From Campylobacter lari (GTDB lineage Bacteria; Campylobacterota; Campylobacteria; Campylobacterales; Campylobacteraceae), in assembly GCF_004357905.1 (NCBI RefSeq), contig NZ_SMTT01000001.1:1-64000 (forward strand): a stretch of DNA of 64,000 bases, given 5' to 3'. Each line of letters begins with the position of its first letter. Position 1 is the stretch's first letter. The translations under genes and the position numbers were made by a program. Of the stretch, positions 56,068 through 64,000 are shown in pieces. The notes beneath the pieces are model-generated. The model worked only from the letters and a program-made list of their open reading frames with translations, was not told the origin of the DNA and ran no database searches.

Positions 56068-58500
56068 ATGGCGTATGAGGCAGGTAAAATAGAAAAAAAA
56101 TGGCAAAAAATTTGGCAAGAAAAAGAATATTTTGAGCCAAAAGATGATTTTTCTTTACCAAAAAAATACATTTTATCTATGTTTCCATATCCAAGTGGTA
56201 GAATTCATATGGGACATGTGAGAAACTATAGCATAGGTGATGCTATGGCTAGATATTATAGAAAAAAAGGTTTTAATGTCTTACATCCTATAGGTTTTGA
56301 TAGTTTTGGTATGCCTGCTGAAAATGCTGCGATAAAACACGGTATTCATCCTAAGAAATGGACTTATGAAAATATTGATTATATGCAAAATGAACTTGCT
56401 TCTTTGGGCTTTTCCTTTTCTAAAAAAAGAATGTTTGCTACTTCTGATCCTTTATATACTAAATTTGAGCAAGAATTTTTCATTAAAATGTATGAAAAAG
56501 GACTTGTTTATACTAAAGAAGCTGAAGTTAATTGGTGTGAGAATGATAAAACAGTCTTGGCAAATGAGCAAGTTGAAGATGGCAAATGTTGGCGTTGCGG
56601 ACATGAAGTCATTAGAAAAAAAATGCCAGGATATTATGTAAAAATTACCGCTTATGCAGATGAATTATTGCAAGATCTTAAAAAATTAGAAGGAAAATGG
56701 CCAAGTCAGGTTTTGACTATGCAAGAAAATTGGATAGGTAAAAGCACAGGGCTTAGTTTTGATTTTGATATAGAAGAAAATGATAATAAAATCAGTGCAA
56801 AAAAGATCAATGTTTTTACAACAAGAGCTGAGACTATTTATGGAGTGTCTTATATTGCTTTAGCACCTGATCATGAAATAGTAAACGAATTAATTGATAA
56901 AAAATTACTAGATCAAGATACTATCATAAAAATTCAAAATATACAAAATCAAACACCCCGCCAAAGACAAGCTGCGCCAAAAGAAGGATATTTTTTAAAT
57001 CTTCATGTAATCCATCCACTAAGTAAAGAAAAAATTCCTTTATGGGTAGCTAATTTTGTTTTAAGTGATTATGGTAGTGGGGCTGTTATGAGTGTGCCTG
57101 CTCATGATGAAAGAGATTATGAGTTTGCAAAAACTTATAATTTAGCTATAAAAAAAGTAATTTATAAAGATGAAAATGATGCACAATGCTACACTTTAAA
57201 AGAAGGTGTTTTAACCAATAGTGGCGAATTTGATCAATTAGAATGTAATGATGCTAGAGAAAAAATTAGTTTAAAAATTGAATCTTTGGGTATTGGTAAA
57301 AAGGTTACCAATTTTAAAATTCGTGATTGGGGTGTTTCTAGACAAAGATATTGGGGTGCTCCTATACCAATGATTAAGTGTAATTCTTGTGGCATAGTTC
57401 CTCAAAAAATAGAAAATTTACCTATTACCTTGCCTGAAGATGTGATTATAAATGGAGAGGGAAATCCACTTGATAAGCATGAAATATGGAAAGAGTGCAT
57501 TTGTCCAAAATGTGGTAAAAAAGCACAAAAAGAAAGCGATACTTTAGATACTTTCTTTGAAAGTTCTTGGTATTTTGCGCGTTTTGCAAGTGATGATAAA
57601 ACATGGCAAGAAAAAGCAGTAGATGAAAAAAGTGTTAATTATTGGATGAATGTTGATGAATATATTGGCGGGATTGAACATGCGATATTGCATTTACTCT
57701 ATGCTAGATTTTTCCAAAAAGCACTTAGAGATTTGGGTTATTTAAAAGATGATGAGCCTTTTAATAGACTTTTAACCCAAGGAATGGTCACTAAAGATGG
57801 TGCTAAGATGAGTAAATCTAAGGGTAATGTAGTAGATCCTGATTATATTATAGAAAAATATGGAGCAGATAGCGCAAGATTGTTTATATTGTTTGCTGCA
57901 CCACCTGCTAAAGAACTTGAATGGAACGATAGTGCGCTAGAGGGTGCGTTTAAATTTATCAATAGGCTTTATGAAAAGGCTATGAGTTTAGAATGTGGAA
58001 AATTACAAGAAATTGATCATCAAAGTTTAAATAAAGAAGAAAAATATGCTAGATTAAAAGTATATGAAGCTTTGAAAAAATCTTTTGAAGTTTATGAAGA
58101 AAGTTTTGCCTTTAATACCTTAATAGCTGCATGTATGGAAGCTTTAAATGCCTTAAATGCTATAAATCATAAAGAAGTTTTAAAAGAAGCTTTTTATATT
58201 ATTTTAAATATTTTAGAGCCTATTATCCCTCATGTTTGTTTTGAGCTTAGCGAGCATTTGTTTAAATGTGAAAATTTTAAAGTATTAAAAATAAAAGAAG
58301 AAGTTTTTGTAAAAGATAGTTTTAATATAGCTATTAGTGTTAATGGTAAAAAAAGAGCACAGATTGAAATAAATTCAGAGGCTAAAGAAGATGAGATTTT
58401 AGCTTTGGCTAAAGAAAATGTTGCAAAATGGCTAGAAGGAAAAACCATTGTAAAAGAAATTTATATTGATAAGAAATTGGTAAATTTGGTGGTTAAATGA
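56068..58500 (+). CDS. leuS: Leucyl-tRNA synthetase
   Basis: An 810-residue class I synthetase with [12 protein letters not shown] (HIGH type), a zinc-like CWRCG loop, the CP1 editing domain with [10 protein letters not shown], and KMSKSKGNV. The C-terminal anticodon-binding domain is complete. Eight bases after the previous gene and overlapping lptE by 4 bp. Confidence 0.97.
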   Translation: MAYEAGKIEKKWQKIWQEKEYFEPKDDFSLPKKYILSMFPYPSGRIHMGHVRNYSIGDAMARYYRKKGFNVLHPIGFDSFGMPAENAAIKHGIHPKKWTYENIDYMQNELASLGFSFSKKRMFATSDPLYTKFEQEFFIKMYEKGLVYTKEAEVNWCENDKTVLANEQVEDGKCWRCGHEVIRKKMPGYYVKITAYADELLQDLKKLEGKWPSQVLTMQENWIGKSTGLSFDFDIEENDNKISAKKINVFTTRAETIYGVSYIALAPDHEIVNELIDKKLLDQDTIIKIQNIQNQTPRQRQAAPKEGYFLNLHVIHPLSKEKIPLWVANFVLSDYGSGAVMSVPAHDERDYEFAKTYNLAIKKVIYKDENDAQCYTLKEGVLTNSGEFDQLECNDAREKISLKIESLGIGKKVTNFKIRDWGVSRQRYWGAPIPMIKCNSCGIVPQKIENLPITLPEDVIINGEGNPLDKHEIWKECICPKCGKKAQKESDTLDTFFESSWYFARFASDDKTWQEKAVDEKSVNYWMNVDEYIGGIEHAILHLLYARFFQKALRDLGYLKDDEPFNRLLTQGMVTKDGAKMSKSKGNVVDPDYIIEKYGADSARLFILFAAPPAKELEWNDSALEGAFKFINRLYEKAMSLECGKLQEIDHQSLNKEEKYARLKVYEALKKSFEVYEESFAFNTLIAACMEALNALNAINHKEVLKEAFYIILNILEPIIPHVCFELSEHLFKCENFKVLKIKEEVFVKDSFNIAISVNGKKRAQIEINSEAKEDEILALAKENVAKWLEGKTIVKEIYIDKKLVNLVVK

Positions 58501-58994
58501 AAAAATATTTAATATCTTTTTTTGCTTTTTTTATTATATCTTGTGGATATATCCCATCATCTCAAATGGCAAGTAGGGTTTTGGGTGAAAATGTATTTTT
58601 GAAAATCAATATTAGTAAACAAGATCCCGAAAATAGTGTTTATATAACAGATATTTTAAGAGAAGCTATGCTTAATAAGCTTGGCAGAAAAGTCACAGAT
58701 GAGCATAATGCAGATAGTTCTATTATAGTTACGATGAAAAAGTTAGAATTTCATCCTATGGTGTATGATAGAAATGGTTATGTAGTTAATTATAAAGCAG
58801 AGCTTTACTTGGAATTTCTTATGCGTTATAAAAATGGTAAAGAAGAAGTTGTAAATACCAAGGGAAGTTATAATTTTGATATTAATCCAAATTCTATTAT
58901 TAGCGATCAAGCTAGATTTGAAGCAATTAAAAATGCATCAAGTGAGGCTTTTGATGAATTTGTTTCTATCATAGCTATTAGGGGTTATAAATAA
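58497..58994 (+). CDS. lptE: LPS-assembly lipoprotein LptE
   Basis: A 165-residue outer-membrane lipoprotein with lipobox FIISCGY (Cys at 16). The LptE-like body has [18 protein letters not shown] and a two-layer alpha/beta pattern. LptE plugs the LptD barrel and helps insert lipooligosaccharide. Weakly conserved family, so the call also rests on position after leuS, the common place in this group. Confidence 0.82.
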   Translation: MKKYLISFFAFFIISCGYIPSSQMASRVLGENVFLKINISKQDPENSVYITDILREAMLNKLGRKVTDEHNADSSIIVTMKKLEFHPMVYDRNGYVVNYKAELYLEFLMRYKNGKEEVVNTKGSYNFDINPNSIISDQARFEAIKNASSEAFDEFVSIIAIRGYK

Positions 58995-60362
58995 ATGGCA
59001 AGTCATATCAATGAGATTGCAAAAGAAACATTGATAAAATTAAAAGAGCGTAAGTTGCATCCAACTCCTGAAAATTATAGTGAGGTATTTGAAGAATGTG
59101 CTAAAAAAGCGGGAGTGATGAGTTTTAATAAAGCAAGGATAGAAAAATATACTAATCTTTTAGATGATATTTATAAGCAAGAGCTAAAAGGAAAAAGCAT
59201 TCGAACTATTGATGAGTTTTTGATGTTTTTAGTTTCTAGACTTAATAGGCAAGTAAGTAGAAAATATGAAGATGTTTATGCTTTGCTTGATTTGATTGTG
59301 CAACAGCTTAGTATTAGCAAAGATAAAAAAATCAAAGAATTAGCAAAAATTACTCAACACAGATTATCTCAAGCTATGGATTTAGAAACCATATATCTTT
59401 TAAGGGCTAAATGGAGAGAGCTTGAAAAATCTTATGAGGATTATGAGCTTTTAAAAAAATTAGAAGAATTTAATATTCGAGCGTTTTTGGATTTTCACAC
59501 TTTAGTTGAAAAACTCATTGTTATGTTAAAGGAGAGATCTTATGAGAAGCAGGCTGAACTTTTACTAGCTTCTTTGGAGTCTTTGTTTGGAGCAAGTAAA
59601 GAGCTTGAGCAGTTTAAACAAAATTTAAAAGAAAATCCTAAATTAATTGCCAGGAAAGAATTTGCACATGAGTATTATTTAATGTTGCAAAAAAAAGAAG
59701 CAACAGATAAATATTATATACAAAAAAACCTTTCTTTTTTTAATCAGCACTTAGAAAGCTTAAATGAAATGGTATCAAAGCTTTATGATAACAGCCAAGA
59801 AGATGTGAAATTTATTAATGCTTTAACTAAAGATGAAAATGGTAATGTTCAAATTAATTTTGATACACTAAAAGATAAACTTTTGTATGCAAACGAGCAA
59901 ATAGCGCAAATTAAAACTCAAATTCAAGCTACAAGTGATGATGAGCAAAGAGAGCAGTGGAGTCTTGCTCAAGAACTTAAAAAACTTGATGAAAACTATA
60001 AGCTTTATGCTGTTAATTATGCATTATGTTTTTTTAAAATTAATAATATAGAGCATGTTATTAATGTTTATGGTGTTGATAGTTTTAAGGCAATTAGTGG
60101 AAAGTTTAAAAAGATACTTAAAGATTTATGTAAAGATATGGGTGAAATTTGGATTTTAGATGAAAGTTCTTATTTGGTTATACTTCCAGGTAAAAATTTA
60201 GAAAGTGCTCAGATTTTTATAGAAAAAGCCTTAAAGCTTATAGATGATTATAAATTTATTTATAAAGAAGAAGTGGTTAAACTTATTTTATCATCTTCTT
60301 ACATAGAAAAAAAAGAATTTCCAGATGGTGATATTTTAAAAGAATTAATCCAAAAAGCTTAG
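58995..60362 (+). CDS. Protein with degenerate GGDEF-like C-terminal domain
   Basis: A 455-residue soluble protein. Residues 1-300 are helical and partly coiled-coil (ELEQFKQNLKE; EQIAQIKTQIQ). The C-terminal part (about 335-455) follows the GGDEF fold: ALCFFKINNIEHVINVYG, then KILKDLCKDMGEIWI, then LVILPG and a helix. The GGDEF position reads DESSY (389-393), so c-di-GMP synthesis is not expected. It could be a nucleotide receptor or structural scaffold. Starts next to lptE and ends 1 bp before folC. Confidence 0.65.
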   Translation: MASHINEIAKETLIKLKERKLHPTPENYSEVFEECAKKAGVMSFNKARIEKYTNLLDDIYKQELKGKSIRTIDEFLMFLVSRLNRQVSRKYEDVYALLDLIVQQLSISKDKKIKELAKITQHRLSQAMDLETIYLLRAKWRELEKSYEDYELLKKLEEFNIRAFLDFHTLVEKLIVMLKERSYEKQAELLLASLESLFGASKELEQFKQNLKENPKLIARKEFAHEYYLMLQKKEATDKYYIQKNLSFFNQHLESLNEMVSKLYDNSQEDVKFINALTKDENGNVQINFDTLKDKLLYANEQIAQIKTQIQATSDDEQREQWSLAQELKKLDENYKLYAVNYALCFFKINNIEHVINVYGVDSFKAISGKFKKILKDLCKDMGEIWILDESSYLVILPGKNLESAQIFIEKALKLIDDYKFIYKEEVVKLILSSSYIEKKEFPDGDILKELIQKA

Positions 60363-60363
60363 C

Positions 60364-61533
60364 ATGAAATTTCAACAAACACTTTCACAAAAAACTATGT
60401 ATGTGCAAAAAATTAGTAGATTTTTTATGTTTAGCATGTATGAGAAGTATAAAAAATTTATTCCAAAAACTAAAAATATCCAAATTATTGGCACTAATGG
60501 TAAAGGAAGTACGGGTAGATTTTTAGCGCTTTTACTTTTAGAGCAAGGATATAAAGTAGGTCATTATACAAGTCCACATATTTTTGAATTTAATGAAAGA
60601 TTTTGGTTAAATGGTAAAATTGCAAGCAATGAACTTTTAGAAAAAGCGCATGAAAAACTAGAAAGTGTTTTTTTGGAAGATGTAAAAAAACTTAGTTATT
60701 TTGAATACGCTACTTTTTTAGCTTTTTTTATTTTTAAAGATTGTGATTATGTGATTTTAGAAGCCGGAGTAGGTGGGGAGTATGATGCGACAAGTGTTTT
60801 TGAAATAGATTTTAGTATTTTTACTAAAATAGGATTTGATCATCAAGATTTATTAGGTAAAAATTTAGAAGAAATAGCAAGAACAAAATTAAAAGCCATG
60901 AGTGCTAAAGCTTTAATTAATCATAAGCAAGAAGCAAAAGTATTAAATTTGGCTCAAAAAATAGCAAATTTAAAACAAGCTAGTTTAAGTATCAGTTTGC
61001 TAGAAAAAAATAATTTTATTTATCCTTATGTGCAAGAATATATTCAAAAGCACAATTTTGCAACTTTTTTAAAAGATAATCTTTTTTTAGCTTTAGAAGC
61101 TTTTTCTAAAATTTGTGCTAAAAATGAAAAAGAATTGATTCAAAGTATCAAAAATCTACCAAAACTTGATTTAAAAGGAAGGTGCGAGCAAATAAGTCAA
61201 AATATTTTTATTGATGTAGGACATAATGAAATGGCGGCTTTAGCTTTAGTTGAAATTTTCAAGGAAAAAAAAGTTCATTTAGTTTATAATTGCTTTTTAG
61301 ATAAAGATTCTTATAAACTTTTAAAGGTCTTAAAACCTATAATAAAAATAGTTGAAATTTATGATTATGAAAGTAAAGATAGACCTTTGGCGGGTTCTGT
61401 TTTGCTAGAAAATTTAGAAAAATTAGATATTGTTTATCAAAAATTTGAACAAATAAAAAAGGATGAGTTATATTTAGTTTTTGGTTCTTTTGTATTGGTA
61501 GAAAAATTTTTAAGAGGCTATAATGAAAGATAA
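60364..61533 (+). CDS. folC: Folylpolyglutamate / dihydrofolate synthase
   Basis: A 389-residue Mur-ligase-family enzyme. The ATP loop is IGTNGKGSTGRFLAL, followed by HYTSPHIFEFNERF and LEAGVGGEYDAT, the family signatures. KIGFDHQDLLG and the C-terminal ligand domain with DVGHNEMAA are present. Overlaps the next gene by 11 bp. Confidence 0.93.
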   Translation: MKFQQTLSQKTMYVQKISRFFMFSMYEKYKKFIPKTKNIQIIGTNGKGSTGRFLALLLLEQGYKVGHYTSPHIFEFNERFWLNGKIASNELLEKAHEKLESVFLEDVKKLSYFEYATFLAFFIFKDCDYVILEAGVGGEYDATSVFEIDFSIFTKIGFDHQDLLGKNLEEIARTKLKAMSAKALINHKQEAKVLNLAQKIANLKQASLSISLLEKNNFIYPYVQEYIQKHNFATFLKDNLFLALEAFSKICAKNEKELIQSIKNLPKLDLKGRCEQISQNIFIDVGHNEMAALALVEIFKEKKVHLVYNCFLDKDSYKLLKVLKPIIKIVEIYDYESKDRPLAGSVLLENLEKLDIVYQKFEQIKKDELYLVFGSFVLVEKFLRGYNER

Positions 61534-62431
61534 ATTTACGCTAACTATTACAGATGTAAATGGTTCTAGACATTTTTTATTAAGTCAGATTATAAAAAAA
61601 GTAATAATTTATTTTACTACTTTTGTTTTTGTTGTTATAGTTTTAGGTGCTTTATATATTAATTATCTAGCAGATAAGCGTTCAGAGCTTTTAAAAGAAC
61701 AAGAAATATTATCTTCAAAGAATACTAAATTGTTTTCTCAAAATGAGAGTATGCAAAAAAGTTTAGAGGAAAAAACAGCCTTATATGATGAACTCCAAAC
61801 CCAACTTGCAGATATTGAGGATAATTTAGGCTTAAAGCAAGATGAAAGTTTAGATATACCAGAAAGATTAGAAAAAGTCAAACTTACTAATGATCAAGCT
61901 TATTTATTTTTAACACAAATTCCAAATGGTCATGTGATAGAAGATAATGGAGTCACAGGTAATTTCGGATGGCGTCATCATCCTATATTAAATAAAAAAG
62001 AATTTCATCCAGGTATTGATTTAAGAGCAGCTTTAAAAACTCCTATTTATGCGCCTGCAAATGGAGTGGTTGAATACGCTGCATATAGCAATAATGGTTA
62101 TGGTTACTCAGTGATTTTGATCCATAATTTTGGTTTTAAAACGGTTTATGCGCATATGACGCGTCAGGATGTTGTCAAAGCAGGGCAATTTGTAAAAAAA
62201 GGTGATTTGTTGGGTTATACAGGAAATACAGGTCTTTCTACGGGGCCGCATCTGCATTATGAGGTTAGATTTATTAATAAACTTTTAGATCCTAAGATTT
62301 TTATAGATTTAAACCGAAAAAACTATGAACAAATTTTTGAAAAAGAAAGGAGAGTGCCATGGCAATCTTTAATAAAGGCTCTATTGCTGCAGTATCCGAA
62401 ACTACAGTCATTTCAAACGGAGCAAAAATAG
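61523..62431 (+). CDS. M23 (LytM) peptidoglycan endopeptidase, Csd1-like
   Basis: A 302-residue protein with an N-terminal cytoplasmic tail, one membrane helix (about 27-50), a coiled-coil (55-100) and a periplasmic LytM domain. The zinc and catalytic residues are all present: FHPGID, VYAHM and GPHLHYEV. It likely cuts peptide cross-links to shape the cell helix. It overlaps the bactofilin gene by 73 bp in another frame. Csd1 and CcmA of Helicobacter are similarly adjacent. Confidence 0.9.
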   Translation: MKDKFTLTITDVNGSRHFLLSQIIKKVIIYFTTFVFVVIVLGALYINYLADKRSELLKEQEILSSKNTKLFSQNESMQKSLEEKTALYDELQTQLADIEDNLGLKQDESLDIPERLEKVKLTNDQAYLFLTQIPNGHVIEDNGVTGNFGWRHHPILNKKEFHPGIDLRAALKTPIYAPANGVVEYAAYSNNGYGYSVILIHNFGFKTVYAHMTRQDVVKAGQFVKKGDLLGYTGNTGLSTGPHLHYEVRFINKLLDPKIFIDLNRKNYEQIFEKERRVPWQSLIKALLLQYPKLQSFQTEQK

Positions 62432-62763
62432 AAGGAAAATTTTATTTTGATTCTATGCTTCATTTAGATGGAGAAATCACAGGAGTAATTAATTCTTCTA
62501 ATGTGATAGTGGTAGGTAAAAGTGGTGTTTTAAAAGGACAAGTTAAGGCAAGTAAGATAGTAATCAATGGAGTTTTTGAGGGAGAAATGCAAGTTGATTC
62601 TTTAGAAATTTTATCCGGCGGTGTACTTAATGGTAATATCATAGTTAAACAATTAAGTATTGAAAATGGTGGGAAATTTAACGGAAGTAGTAAAATAATT
62701 GAAAAAGAAGAAGAGCTTGCAACTATTGATGTGAGTATAGAAAATTCAGAAAATGCAAGCTAA
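62359..62763 (+). CDS. ccmA: Bactofilin (CcmA-like)
   Basis: A 134-residue protein with a right-handed beta-helix core (about residues 18-110) built from repeats such as GAKIEGKFYFDSMLHLDG and GVLNGNIIVKQLS, ending in an acidic tail. It forms polymers that position peptidoglycan hydrolases for helical shape. The start ATG at 62359 has a strong AAAGGAGAG site although it lies inside the peptidase gene. Overlaps mfd by 11 bp. Confidence 0.92.
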   Translation: MAIFNKGSIAAVSETTVISNGAKIEGKFYFDSMLHLDGEITGVINSSNVIVVGKSGVLKGQVKASKIVINGVFEGEMQVDSLEILSGGVLNGNIIVKQLSIENGGKFNGSSKIIEKEEELATIDVSIENSENAS

Positions 62764-64000
62764 ATTATATGAATATTTATTAAGTAATAAAACTGAGTTA
62801 ATAATTTGTGAGAATGATAAAGAAGCAGATGAATTAGCTCAAGTTTGCTTATTTTTAAAATTAAAAACTTTTATTTTACCTGATTTTAGAGCAGAATTTG
62901 GTAGCGATTTACGCTCTTTTTCTAAAGAACTTTTTGAAATTTGTAAAGTATTAAATGCTTATCATAAAGAAAATGAAAATAAAATTTTAATATCTCCTAT
63001 AAAAACAATTTTGCAAAAGTTACCAGGTAAAAAGCATCTAAAAAACATTATTCTTAAAAGAAATTCACTTCTTGCTTTAGAGAAATTTAAAGAAGAAATT
63101 TTACATAGTGGATATGAGTTTGTAGATATAGTTCAAGATAAGGGTGAAATTTCAATACGCGGGGATATTATAGATATTTTTGCGATTAATGAAGAACAAC
63201 CTTTTAGAATTTTACTTTTTTCAGATGAGATAGAAAGTATAAGATATTTTGATATACATACACAAAAATCAATCCCTACTGAACTCTCCAATATAGAAAT
63301 TTGTCCTTTTTTGAGTGCTTTTAGTCAAGAGCAATATGAAAATTTACAAGAAAAAATTCAAAATTTCCAAAGTCAAAGCATTATAAATGATGTTAATTCT
63401 TTAGGTTTTTGGTGTGTTGATGATTTTTGTGATTATTTAGATTTAAATTTTGTAAGCATAAAAAAATTTGATGTAAATGATTTTGAAGAAGATATTAGCA
63501 AAATCAATCAAAATATTTTATCTGAACCAAGATTTTATAAAGATTTGGTAAGTTCTTATAATTATGATTTTTTCACTTTTCACAAAGATAAAAAAATTAC
63601 TATTTTGGCAAAAAATGAAGCTTTGTTTAAAGCTTTAAATTTAGAAGAATTTTCAAATATTAAATTAAAAATATCCCAAGAAAGAATTAATTTAAGTACT
63701 CAAGATGAGCTTATCATATCTTTAAATAAAAAAGAAAAAAACAAAAGAGTTAGAAAAGCAAGTTTGGTAATAGATGAGCTTAGAGTTGGCGATTTTGTTG
63801 TGCATGAAGATTATGGTGTAGCTAAATTTTTAGGTCTTGAGATTATTGCAATAGCGGGAGCAAAAAAAGAATTTGTCGCTCTTGGGTATTTAAATAACGA
63901 TAAGCTTTTATTGCCTGTTGAAAATTTATATATGATTGATAAATATATCGGTGCAAGTGGTGGCGTGCCTTTACTTGATAAGCTTGGAAAAGGAAGTTTT
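62753..64000 (+). CDS. mfd: Transcription-repair coupling factor Mfd, 5' part
   Basis: Open from the ATG at 62753 to the window end (416 codons). The N-terminal UvrB-like part has GDIIDIFAINEEQPFRILLF, and the RNA polymerase-interaction domain begins with VGDFVVHEDYGVAKFLG, ending in LPVENLYMIDKYIG and LDKLGKG. The helicase domains lie beyond the window. It removes stalled RNA polymerase at DNA lesions and recruits UvrA. Confidence 0.95.
   Translation, partial: MQAKLYEYLLSNKTELIICENDKEADELAQVCLFLKLKTFILPDFRAEFGSDLRSFSKELFEICKVLNAYHKENENKILISPIKTILQKLPGKKHLKNIILKRNSLLALEKFKEEILHSGYEFVDIVQDKGEISIRGDIIDIFAINEEQPFRILLFSDEIESIRYFDIHTQKSIPTELSNIEICPFLSAFSQEQYENLQEKIQNFQSQSIINDVNSLGFWCVDDFCDYLDLNFVSIKKFDVNDFEEDISKINQNILSEPRFYKDLVSSYNYDFFTFHKDKKITILAKNEALFKALNLEEFSNIKLKISQERINLSTQDELIISLNKKEKNKRVRKASLVIDELRVGDFVVHEDYGVAKFLGLEIIAIAGAKKEFVALGYLNNDKLLLPVENLYMIDKYIGASGGVPLLDKLGKGSF

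Noticed and set aside
1..64000. tRNA, rRNA, prophage or transposase genes.
   Set aside because: Intergenic spaces are short and none shows a cloverleaf-like or rRNA-like sequence; no recombinase or transposase motif in any frame.

Overview
The window is chromosomal DNA of a Campylobacter. Base composition is strongly AT-rich, genes are packed with 1-40 bp overlaps, and gene content and local order match thermotolerant Campylobacter (petABC, rpsB-tsf-fliR-gmk-tatA-argS, clpS-clpA-aat, yajC-secD-secF-leuS-lptE-folC). Compared with C. jejuni as I remember it, several locally conserved blocks are joined in a different order. This suggests a related species such as one of the C. lari group, but I cannot fix the species. 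I saw no rRNA, tRNA, CRISPR array, insertion sequence or prophage. The only long stretch without an intact gene (about 34.37-34.66 kb) is a decayed gene.

Layout. 0-5 kb: the end of a ribbon-helix-helix protein gene, two tandem hemerythrins with a four-cysteine tail, a DccRS-like two-component system, then pgeF and ribE. 5-10 kb: mnmG and the cytochrome bc1 operon petABC. 10-17.5 kb: a housekeeping/export operon rpsB-tsf-lolD-like-fliR-(acidic repeat protein)-gmk-tatA-argS. The acidic protein holds two perfect 12-bp tandem repeat blocks. 17.5-26.3 kb: a ThrE-type exporter pair, DedA, a small membrane protein, cyclophilin, YebC, GNAT-copZ-copA, a DUF2165 protein, and the methionine sulfoxide reductase pair msrP-msrQ. 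26.4-34.4 kb: PBP1A, maf, alaS, then a sugar-type aminotransferase/oxidoreductase pair and hemH.

34.4-38 kb: a DUF285 (BspA-like) pseudogene, then pbpB and the rod genes fliE-flgC-flgB read from a sigma-54 type promoter. 38-50.3 kb: one long minus-strand gene train, sstT-pyrB-pepF-(SspB-like)-uvrD-truB-csrA-ispE-smpB-(thioredoxin lipoprotein)-clpS-clpA-aat. It joins translation rescue (SmpB) with N-degron proteolysis (Aat, ClpS, ClpA), and a small unannotated-looking protein in it resembles the ClpX adaptor SspB. 50.4-64 kb: metK, lnt, then a plus-strand train yajC-secD-secF-(small membrane protein)-leuS-lptE-(degenerate GGDEF protein)-folC-(M23 peptidase)-bactofilin-mfd. It covers protein export, outer membrane assembly and cell shape.

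Most of the window is ordinary core genome. The parts most worth a second look are the two-block ENIE repeat protein with a receiver-like N-terminus, the SspB-like protein in the proteolysis gene train, the hemerythrin/DccRS locus with its direct repeat, the DUF285 pseudogene, and the head-to-head overlapping starts of lnt and yajC.
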